DNA of 64,000 bases from Protaetiibacter larvae. Its GTDB lineage: Bacteria > Actinomycetota > Actinomycetes > Actinomycetales > Microbacteriaceae. The number at the start of each line of letters is the position of its first letter. Within the stretch, counting starts at the first letter, position 1. Below are positions 57,819 through 64,000 of this stretch, piece by piece. The stretch is from NCBI RefSeq assembly GCF_008365275.1, contig NZ_CP043504.1, forward strand, positions 124,001 through 188,000, read 5' to 3'. A program made the translations under genes and the position numbers. The notes beneath the pieces were generated by a model that had not been told where the DNA came from, did not search any database, and saw only the letters and a list, made by a program, of their open reading frames with translations.

Positions 57819-58656
57819 TTTCGTTGCGAAGGAGCTCGATGGAACCGCGACGCACGAACCGCGCCCGCGGAGCGGTGACCACGGCGGGCTCGGCCGCCGC
57901 GAGGGCTGCCAGGATCGACTCCCCCGTGAGCTCGCCGATCCGCTGCACGTCATGACTCATCGCGGCGAGCGGCGGCTCCGAGCGCTGGGCGAGCGCCGAG
58001 TCGTCCCAGGCCAGGATCGCGAGCTGCTCGGGCACCTCCACCCCGGCGCGGCGCGCCGCCGCGATCGCGCCGAGCGCCATCAGGTCGTTGTCGGCGATGA
58101 TCGCCGTCGGCGCGTCATCGCCCGCGAGCAGGGCCGTCGTCGCGAGCTCCCCCGACTGCTCCGAATAGTCGCCGTCGGCCTCCCGGACCCGGATGCCGCG
58201 TTCGGCCGCCACCGCCAGGAACGCCTCGCTGCGGATCGCGGTGTGCGCGAGCGAGCGCGGTCCCGTGATGTGGCCGATGTGCTCGTGGCCCAGATCCGCC
58301 AGCACCTCCACCGCATCGCGCATCGCGAGGTCGTCCTCGGCCCAGACCGTCGGAAGACCGGAACCCGTTCCCGGGTCGCCGATGACGACCGCCGGCAGCC
58401 CGAGCCGCCGCACGAGGCTCACCCGCGGGTCGTCGGGCAGCAGGTCGATGAGCACGACACCCTCGACGAGGCCGTCGGCCGCCCAGCGTTCGATCGCCGC
58501 GGCCGCGGCCTCCGGATCGGGCACCACCTTGAGCAGGAAGGCGAACCCGTGCGGAGTGAGCACGCGCTCGATCCCCGCGATGAGCTCGTGGAAGAACGGC
58601 TCTGCGCCGAGGATCTCCGAGGCGCGCGCAAGGGCCAGACCCACACGTCGAACCAT
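57808..58656 (-). CDS. LacI/GalR-type sugar-sensing domain protein without DNA-binding domain
   Basis: The 282-residue protein aligns with the sugar-binding (type 1 periplasmic-binding-fold) part of LacI/GalR regulators: FFHELIAGIERVL, GVVLIDLLPDDPRV, LADLGHEHIGHITGP, and PTAIIADNDLMALGAI with ILAWDDSALAQ. The roughly 55-residue helix-turn-helix normally at the N terminus is absent. An in-frame TAG lies 14 codons upstream and GGAAGGAG precedes the ATG at about the right distance, so this looks like the natural start and not a sequencing or truncation artefact. It has no signal peptide. It may sense mannosides and act with another regulator. Confidence 0.8.
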   Translation of the reverse strand: MVRRVGLALARASEILGAEPFFHELIAGIERVLTPHGFAFLLKVVPDPEAAAAAIERWAADGLVEGVVLIDLLPDDPRVSLVRRLGLPAVVIGDPGTGSGLPTVWAEDDLAMRDAVEVLADLGHEHIGHITGPRSLAHTAIRSEAFLAVAAERGIRVREADGDYSEQSGELATTALLAGDDAPTAIIADNDLMALGAIAAARRAGVEVPEQLAILAWDDSALAQRSEPPLAAMSHDVQRIGELTGESILAALAAAEPAVVTAPRARFVRRGSIELLRNEKIN

Positions 58657-58696
58657 GGGCGCTCCTTCCGGGCCGATCCGCGGGTGCGGACTCGAC

Positions 58697-58703
58697 TAAC
58701 CTA
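58697..58703. promoter_or_regulatory. Overlapping divergent -10 candidates
   Basis: TAACCT on the plus strand (58697-58702) and TAGGTT on the minus strand (58698-58703) share the same bases between the LacI-like gene and the ROK gene. Their -35 boxes are weak, so this is tentative. Confidence 0.3.
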
Positions 58704-58732
58704 CTTGCACCGGTGACGCGAGGAAGGCGGAC

Positions 58733-59935
58733 GTGGCCAGACGAGAACAGGTGACCGGCCCGGGCAGCCGCGCGCTCATCGTCGACATCGTGCGATCCGC
58801 GGGACCCATCAGCCGCGTCGAGCTCGCCGAGGCGACCGGCCTCACCCAGCCCGCCGTGTCGGGGATCGTGCGGCGGCTCATCGCCGACGGCGTCGTGCGC
58901 GAGACCGGCGAACTGGTCTCGACGGGCGGCAAGCCGCGCGCGCTGCTCGAGATCAACTCGCACGCCGTCTACGGGGTGGGGGTGCAGCTCGGCTACGAGG
59001 TGATCACCTGCATCGTCGCGGACACCACGGGCGGCGTCGTCGGCCGCCAGAGCGCCCCGGGCGGGTACGGACCCGCCGACGAGGTCACGGCACGCATTGC
59101 CGAGCTGTACCGCGACACCCTCGAGGGGCTCGAACTCGGCAACGCCACGATCGCGGGCCTCGCGGTGGTCGCGCCGGGCGCCATCGACCTCGCGGCCGGC
59201 ACCTTCCTCGGCCCGCCCGCCCCGGAGCCCCTGCACGGCTTCCCGCTGCGCCGCGAGCTCGAGACCCGCCTCGGGGTGCCGGTGCTCGTCGAGAACGACG
59301 CGGCCGCCGCCGCGGTCGGCGAGTTCTGGAGCCGCCAGATCTCCCGCGACGAGGTGTTCGCGGTGATCTACCTGGGTTCGGGGCTCGGAGCCGGGCTCGT
59401 GCTCGACGGCGCCCTGTACCGCGGGTCGAGCTCGAACGCGACCGAGCTCGGCCACGTCTCGATCGACCCCCGCGGACCCGTATGCAGCTGCGGGAATGTG
59501 GGATGCCTCGAGCGGTATGCATCCTCCGCGGCGGTGCTCGACGCCGCCCGGGCGCATCCGCACCTGGCCGAAGCGCTCGCGGGACGCGACGAGGTGGACG
59601 CCTTCGACCGCCTCTCCCGCGCCGCCGTCGAAGGCGACCGGGAGGCGTCCCAGGTGATCGAGGCCGCCGCCGCCCGCCTGGCCGACGGAGCGCTCACCCT
59701 CGCCAACCTCCTCGACCTCGACCGCATCGTGCTCGCCGGACCCGGCTTCGCGATCGCCGGGTCGGTGTGGGCGCGCATCGTGCAGGAGCGCCTCGACGCG
59801 CGATCCTTCGCACGCGCCCTGCACGCGACGCGCGTCGAGCTCGCCTCCGATCCGCGCGACTCCGCCGCCATCGGCGCGGCGGCCCTCGTGCTGCAGGGCT
59901 CGGTGGCCCCCGGCCACGACCGCGGCGCCCGCTGA
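58733..59935 (+). CDS. ROK-family transcriptional regulator
   Basis: The 400-residue regulator has an N-terminal winged helix (PISRVELAEATGLTQPAVSGIVRRL) and a ROK domain with the ATP/sugar-binding VENDAAAAAVGEFW, LGSGLGAGLVLDG, and the zinc motif CSCGNVGCLE. ROK repressors such as NagC/XylR/Mlc types respond to sugars or sugar phosphates. It is divergent from the mannoside operon's LacI-like gene and is the best candidate for binding the operator at 57.8 kb. Confidence 0.92.
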   Translation: MARREQVTGPGSRALIVDIVRSAGPISRVELAEATGLTQPAVSGIVRRLIADGVVRETGELVSTGGKPRALLEINSHAVYGVGVQLGYEVITCIVADTTGGVVGRQSAPGGYGPADEVTARIAELYRDTLEGLELGNATIAGLAVVAPGAIDLAAGTFLGPPAPEPLHGFPLRRELETRLGVPVLVENDAAAAAVGEFWSRQISRDEVFAVIYLGSGLGAGLVLDGALYRGSSSNATELGHVSIDPRGPVCSCGNVGCLERYASSAAVLDAARAHPHLAEALAGRDEVDAFDRLSRAAVEGDREASQVIEAAAARLADGALTLANLLDLDRIVLAGPGFAIAGSVWARIVQERLDARSFARALHATRVELASDPRDSAAIGAAALVLQGSVAPGHDRGAR

Positions 59936-59956
59936 GACGCGCTCGAGGGGATCGCG

Positions 59957-61414
59957 CTACATCGGCGTGAGCGTGTACTTCGTGTCGAGGTACTCGTGGA
60001 TCCCCTCGAGCCCGCCCTCGCGCCCGAGTCCCGACTGCTTCACGCCGCCGAACGGCGCCGCCGCGTTCGAGACGACGCCCACGTTGAGGCCCATCATCCC
60101 GGTCTCGAGCTGATCGATCATCCGCTGGCCGCGCGCCAGATCGCGCGTGAACACGTAGGAGACGAGCCCGTACTCGGTGTCGTTGGCGCGACGCACCGCG
60201 TCGGCCTCGTCGGTGAAGGTCGAGATGGCGAGCACCGGCCCGAAGATCTCCTCGCGCAGGATGTCCGAACCCGCGGCGACGTCCGCCACCACGGTCGGGG
60301 CGTAGAAGGTGCCCGGCCCCTCGAGTGCGCTGCCGCCGGTGCGCAGCTGGGCGCCGCGGGCGACGGCGTCCGCCACGAGGGCGTCGGCCTTCGCCACCGC
60401 GCGGTCGTCGATGAGCGGCCCGATCGTGACGCCCTCCTCGGTGCCGCGCCCCACCCGGAACGCCGCCACGCGCTCCGTGACCCGACGCGTGAACTCCTCC
60501 GCCACATCGGCGTGCACGAGGAAGCGGTTGGCGGCCGTACAGGCCTCGCCGATGTTGCGGAACTTGGCGAGCATCGCGGCGTCGACCGCGGCATCCAGGT
60601 CGGCGTCCTCGAAGACGATGAACGGGGCGTTGCCGCCGAGCTCCATCGAGGTGCGCAGCACCCCCTGCGCGGCCTGCTCGAGCAATTTCCGGCCCACCGG
60701 GGTGGAGCCCGTGAACGAGAGCTTGCGCAGCCGCGGGTCGCGGATGATGGGCTCGCTCACCGCGCCCGAGGTGGAGGTCGTGATGACGTTGACGACGCCG
60801 GCAGGCACACCCACCTCCTCGAGCAGCTTCGCGAAGTGCAGGGTCGTGAGCGGGGTGAGCTCGGCCGGCTTGATGACGACCGTGCAGCCCGCCGCGAGCG
60901 CCGGGGCGATCTTGCGGGTGGCCATCGCGAGCGGGAAGTTCCAGGGGGTGATGAAGAAGCACGGGCCGACCGGGCGCTGCGTGACGATCATGCGCCCCGT
61001 GCCCTCGGGGTTCGGCCCGTAGCGACCGGCGATGCGCGGCGCCTCCTCCGAGAACCAGCGCAGGAACTCGCCACCGTAGGCGACCTCGCCGCGCGCCTCG
61101 GCGAGCGGCTTGCCCATCTCGAGCGTCATGAGCAGGGCGAACTCGTCGGCGCGTGCCGTGAGCTGCTCCCACGCGGCGCGCAGCAGCTCGGCACGCGTCC
61201 GGGCGGGGGTCGCGGCCCAGGATGCGGCGGCCGCGACGGCGGCGTCGAGCGCCGCGATGCCGTCGGCGGGCGAGGCGTCGGCGATCGTGGCGAGCACCGC
61301 GCCCGTCGCGGGGTCGTGGACGTCGATGTGCCGGCCCGAGCTGCCGTCCACCCACTGCCCGCCGATGTACAGCTGCGTCGGCACCGTCGCCAGCAGCTCG
61401 CGCTCCGAGATCAT
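59957..61414 (-). CDS. NAD(P)-dependent succinate-semialdehyde dehydrogenase-like
   Basis: The 485-residue aldehyde dehydrogenase has FFITPWNFPLAMATRKIAPAL, the catalytic Glu in MELGGNAP, and Cys in NIGEACTAANRF near residue 290, then VSNAAAPFGGVKQSGLGREGG. The EACTAANRF form is typical of succinate-semialdehyde dehydrogenases of the GabD group. The substrate may also be another short aldehyde. ATG 61414 starts 11 residues before the first conserved strand. It converges with the ROK gene. Confidence 0.88.
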   Translation of the reverse strand: MISERELLATVPTQLYIGGQWVDGSSGRHIDVHDPATGAVLATIADASPADGIAALDAAVAAAASWAATPARTRAELLRAAWEQLTARADEFALLMTLEMGKPLAEARGEVAYGGEFLRWFSEEAPRIAGRYGPNPEGTGRMIVTQRPVGPCFFITPWNFPLAMATRKIAPALAAGCTVVIKPAELTPLTTLHFAKLLEEVGVPAGVVNVITTSTSGAVSEPIIRDPRLRKLSFTGSTPVGRKLLEQAAQGVLRTSMELGGNAPFIVFEDADLDAAVDAAMLAKFRNIGEACTAANRFLVHADVAEEFTRRVTERVAAFRVGRGTEEGVTIGPLIDDRAVAKADALVADAVARGAQLRTGGSALEGPGTFYAPTVVADVAAGSDILREEIFGPVLAISTFTDEADAVRRANDTEYGLVSYVFTRDLARGQRMIDQLETGMMGLNVGVVSNAAAPFGGVKQSGLGREGGLEGIHEYLDTKYTLTPM

Positions 61415-61500
61415 GCCCTCATCCTCTCGCGTTCCCGTCCGGATCGTGAGGGGCCGCAGGGTGCTCGAGCCGCGGCGTGTCGGGGACGCCGTGCGACGGC

Positions 61501-62073
61501 TCATCCGATGCGGGCGCCGGCGTCCTCGAGCTCGACGAGCGCAGCGGCGCCCGAGACGGGGTTCACGGCGGCGACGAGCCCGGACAGCACCGTCACCTCG
61601 AGCCCGGCATCGAGGGCGTCGAGGGCCGAGGCGCGCACGCAGTAGTCGGTCGCGATGCCCACCACATCCACCGCCGTCACACCGAGCTGCGCGAGCACGT
61701 CCGGGAACGCGGTTCCGTCGTCGGTCGTGCCCTCGAAGATCGAGTAGGCGGGCACCCCCTGGCCCTTGCGGATGTGGAGGTCGACGAGCGAGACGTCGAA
61801 CGCCGGGTGGTACTCGGCGCCCGAGGTGCCGGCGACGCAGTGGCGCGGCCAGCTCGTCACGAAGTCGGGCGCCGCGTCCGTCGCGAAATGGCCGCCGTTG
61901 TCGTCGTCGCCGTGGTGCCAGTCGCGCGAGGCGATCACCTGGTCGTAGCGACCCGGGTGCGCCTCGAGGTAGGCGGTGATCCCCGCCGCCACCGCGGCCC
62001 CGCCGTCGACCCCGAGAGCACCGCCCTCGGTGAAGTCGTTCTGCACGTCGATCACCAGCAGTGCCCGCGCCAT
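61501..62073 (-). CDS. pncA: Nicotinamidase (isochorismatase family)
   Basis: The 190-residue protein has the catalytic Asp in LLVIDVQNDFTEGG, the metal site DWHHGDDDNGGHF, the lysine in HIRKGQG and the nucleophile Cys in GIATDYCVRASALDAL. These match nicotinamidase (pncA). It converts nicotinamide to nicotinate for NAD salvage. ATG 62073 follows the carboxypeptidase gene closely, so it probably shares its transcript. Confidence 0.92.
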   Translation of the reverse strand: MARALLVIDVQNDFTEGGALGVDGGAAVAAGITAYLEAHPGRYDQVIASRDWHHGDDDNGGHFATDAAPDFVTSWPRHCVAGTSGAEYHPAFDVSLVDLHIRKGQGVPAYSIFEGTTDDGTAFPDVLAQLGVTAVDVVGIATDYCVRASALDALDAGLEVTVLSGLVAAVNPVSGAAALVELEDAGARIG

Positions 62074-62086
62074 CACGCCACTCCGA

Positions 62087-63622
62087 TCAGTTGTTGGACA
62101 GGTTGTCGCCGCAGCGGAACGCCGCCGTCGCCAGGGTGTCGAGCGCCGCACGGGCGCTCTCCTTGATCCCGTCGCCGATCGCGTAGAACGTGAAGGTGAG
62201 CGGGGTCCCGTCGGCCGCGTTGATGTAGCCGGCGAGCGTGTACGCGGTGTCGATCCATCCGGTCTTCGCGAACACGGCGCCCCTGGCGGCGGCGTTGTCG
62301 CCCGTGAACCGGCTCTGCAGCCCGCCCGACTTGCCCGACACCGAGAGGCCGTCGCGCACCACGTCGAGGCCTGCCGTGCCGTCGCGCACCTGCCGCATGA
62401 AGCTCGCCATCACCGTCGCGGGCACGGCGTTGAGGTCGGAGAGCCCGGATCCGTCGCGGATTACGAGCCCCGCGGTCGGCACCTGCCAGGTGCTGCTCAG
62501 CTGCCCCGGGATCGCCTGCTGCAGCGAGGCCGCGGAGCCGTTCATCCCGGATTCCCGCGAGACGATGCGGGCGAGCATCTCGGCGAGCGTGTTGTCGCTC
62601 ACGAGCAGCATCTGCTTGATGAGCGTCCGCAGCGGCTGCGAGGCGACCTCGCCGAACGAGGTCTGCCCGACCGCCGTGCCGAGCGCCGTGCCCACGGCGG
62701 GGTCGACGACCGTTCCCGAGGTGTCGGCGGCCTTGAGCGCCGCGAGGAAGGCGGCGCCGGCGCGCCCGATCGGGTCGGTCGAGCGCGGGCTCGTGGACTT
62801 GGTGGGGTCCGCGCGGTCGCCGTCGACCTGCAGGGCCGTGACCTCGGAGTGGTAGCCGATGGTCTGCTCGGAGCGCTTCCAGCTCGGATCCCACTTGTCG
62901 GCGGCGTTCCAGTAGCTCGCGTCGAGCACCACCTGCGTGATCGGGACACCGGGATGCGCCACCTGGTACGCGGCGATCGTCTGCTCGGCGAGAGTCTGGA
63001 GCTTGGGGGCGCCGGGGTAGAAGCTCTCCTGGCCGACCGGCAGCGCCGAGAGCGTCGCATCCCCCCTGCCGACGAGCACGATCGTGCCGGGCGTCGAGCC
63101 GTCGAGCACGCTCGTGCGGATCTGGAAGTCGGGGCCGAGTGCCGAGACGGCTGCCGCCGCGGTGAACACCTTCAGCACGCTCGCCGTGCGCGCCGGCGTG
63201 GCGCCGCCCCGGTCGAAGAGCACCTCGCCGGTGTCGGCGCGCAGGATCGTGCCCTGGAAGCCCATCAGCCGCGGGTCGGCGGCCGCTCCGGCGATCGAGC
63301 AGGTGCGCAGCCGACTCACCGTGGGCGGCAGGGTCGACACGGGCCGCGGCGGAGGCGGCGTCGAGACCTCCGGCTCGGGCGTCTCGACGGGCGCCTCGGC
63401 ACGCGAGGCGTAGGCGACGCCGGCGAACACCGACCCCGTGCCCAGCAGCACGAACACGGCGGCCGCCGCCGACACGATCCACGCGGTCGGATGCTTGCGC
63501 AGGAGCGCGCCGATCCCGCCGCGCTTCGCCTCGCCCTGGGTCGCCGGGTCGCCGGGGACGGCCACGCTCTGCGCCTCCGCGGCGCGGGCAGCACGACGGG
63601 AGGTCGGTTGCTCGTCGGTCAC
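62087..63622 (-). CDS. dacB: D-alanyl-D-alanine carboxypeptidase/endopeptidase (PBP4/DacB type)
   Basis: The 511-residue protein has a cytoplasmic N terminus, one membrane segment (residues 47-72), a proline-rich stretch, and a class C penicillin-binding domain with Ser148-Val-Leu-Lys151 (SxxK), SDNTLAEML (SxN) and AKTGWIDTAYTLAGY (KTG). It removes terminal D-Ala or cleaves cross-links in peptidoglycan outside the membrane. The proline-rich segment after the helix probably spans the wall. Start ATG 63622 fits the topology. Confidence 0.92.
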   Translation of the reverse strand: MTDEQPTSRRAARAAEAQSVAVPGDPATQGEAKRGGIGALLRKHPTAWIVSAAAAVFVLLGTGSVFAGVAYASRAEAPVETPEPEVSTPPPPRPVSTLPPTVSRLRTCSIAGAAADPRLMGFQGTILRADTGEVLFDRGGATPARTASVLKVFTAAAAVSALGPDFQIRTSVLDGSTPGTIVLVGRGDATLSALPVGQESFYPGAPKLQTLAEQTIAAYQVAHPGVPITQVVLDASYWNAADKWDPSWKRSEQTIGYHSEVTALQVDGDRADPTKSTSPRSTDPIGRAGAAFLAALKAADTSGTVVDPAVGTALGTAVGQTSFGEVASQPLRTLIKQMLLVSDNTLAEMLARIVSRESGMNGSAASLQQAIPGQLSSTWQVPTAGLVIRDGSGLSDLNAVPATVMASFMRQVRDGTAGLDVVRDGLSVSGKSGGLQSRFTGDNAAARGAVFAKTGWIDTAYTLAGYINAADGTPLTFTFYAIGDGIKESARAALDTLATAAFRCGDNLSNN

Positions 63623-63667
63623 CGGAACATGATAGCCGCGGGGCTCGGACGCGCCGTCGGCGCGGGC

Positions 63668-64000
63668 CTACTCGCCCGGGTACCGTAGGCCGATCTGCCG
63701 GCGGATCTCGTCGAGCGTCCCCATGATGGCGACCGTCTCCTCGGGCGGAAGGATCTCGCCCGCCGTGACGCCCGCCGCGACGAGCCGCTCCACCTCGGCG
63801 GCCTGGAACTGCATCCCGCGCCCCGGCACCGTGTGCTCGAAACGCTCCACGATGTCGCCCGCGGCGTCGAAGCGCGTGAACGAGGTGGCGTTGTACCAGT
63901 AGCTGTCGATCTCGATGCGCCCCTCGGTGCCGATGATCGCCGCCGTCACCGGCCCGCGGGCGTCCAGCTGGGTGTGCAGCAGCGCCTGCTCGCCGGCCGG
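63668..64000 (-). CDS. Gfo/Idh/MocA-family oxidoreductase, C-terminal fragment (runs off right edge)
   Basis: The last 110 residues are in the window, read on the minus strand. GEQALLHTQLDARGP, then VTAAIIGTEGRIEIDSYWYN and TFARGMQFQAAEV-like GRGMQFQAAEVERLV with a terminal LDEIRRQIGLRYPGE match the C-terminal alpha/beta part of Gfo/Idh/MocA NAD(P)-dependent sugar dehydrogenases. The N-terminal nucleotide-binding half and the true start lie outside the window. A sugar-related role fits the neighbouring mannoside locus but is inference. Confidence 0.8.
   Translation of the reverse strand, partial: PAGEQALLHTQLDARGPVTAAIIGTEGRIEIDSYWYNATSFTRFDAAGDIVERFEHTVPGRGMQFQAAEVERLVAAGVTAGEILPPEETVAIMGTLDEIRRQIGLRYPGE

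Noticed and set aside
57808-58656. LacI-like gene as a pseudogene truncated at its 5' end
   Set aside because: A good ribosome-binding site precedes the ATG, there is an in-frame stop upstream, and no frame of the short gap encodes a helix-turn-helix.

Overview
The window is chromosomal DNA from a high-GC actinobacterium, most likely a member of the Microbacteriaceae (Micrococcales). The main reasons are the acyl-CoA carboxylase set with a small epsilon subunit, an LpdA-type flavoprotein without the redox cysteines, sdhCDAB order, many GTG starts, 1- or 4-base start/stop overlaps (TGATG, ATGA, GTGA), and strongly GC-biased third positions. I found no rRNA, tRNA or CRISPR array. Both ends cut through genes: a methyltransferase on the left and a Gfo/Idh/MocA oxidoreductase on the right.

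Layout. 0-8 kb: cell-envelope genes (methyltransferase, LCP, GtrA, polyprenol-phosphate mannosyltransferase), purE/purK, and birA with the acyl-CoA carboxylase beta and epsilon subunits. 8-12.6 kb: a gene-poor 365 bp region with a candidate small RNA, then a response regulator / sensor kinase / degenerate-kinase trio and a TRAM RNA methyltransferase. 12.6-19 kb: a Maf protein, the biotinylated alpha subunit of acyl-CoA carboxylase, a glycosyltransferase-cupin-glycosyltransferase patch, and LpdA. 19-31.6 kb: a nucleoside salvage block with purine nucleoside phosphorylase, a PGM2-type mutase, an orphan PTS IIA/IIB pair, adenosine deaminase, thymidine phosphorylase, cytidine deaminase and a BMP-type nucleoside ABC importer. 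It is interrupted by a nuclease-like gene bounded by repeated palindromes. 31.7-41.1 kb: mannose-1-phosphate guanylyltransferase, sdhCDAB, two tandem YihY-type membrane proteins, exonuclease III, trpS and a HAD phosphatase.

41.1-44.8 kb is an FMN-riboswitch-controlled riboflavin operon (ribD-ribE-ribBA-ribH). 44.8-52 kb holds an MHS-type transporter, a three-gene ABC-2 exporter, a second ABC exporter placed between two related palindromes, and an intact IS481-family element with a 6 bp target duplication. 52-60 kb is a mannoside utilisation locus: solute-binding protein, two permeases and beta-mannosidase, with a LacI-like protein that lacks a DNA-binding domain and a divergent ROK repressor. 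60-64 kb carries a semialdehyde dehydrogenase, nicotinamidase, a penicillin-binding carboxypeptidase and the partial oxidoreductase.

Functional links. BirA, AccD, AccE and AccA together supply one biotin-dependent carboxylase. ManC makes the GDP-mannose that the polyprenol-phosphate mannosyltransferase uses. The BMP importer, deaminases, phosphorylases and mutase form a route from external nucleosides to pentose phosphates. The most unusual items are the palindromes flanking the nuclease-like gene, the HTH-less LacI protein, the IS481 insertion exactly at a stop codon, the paired palindromes around the ABC exporter, and the candidate small RNA near 8.15 kb.
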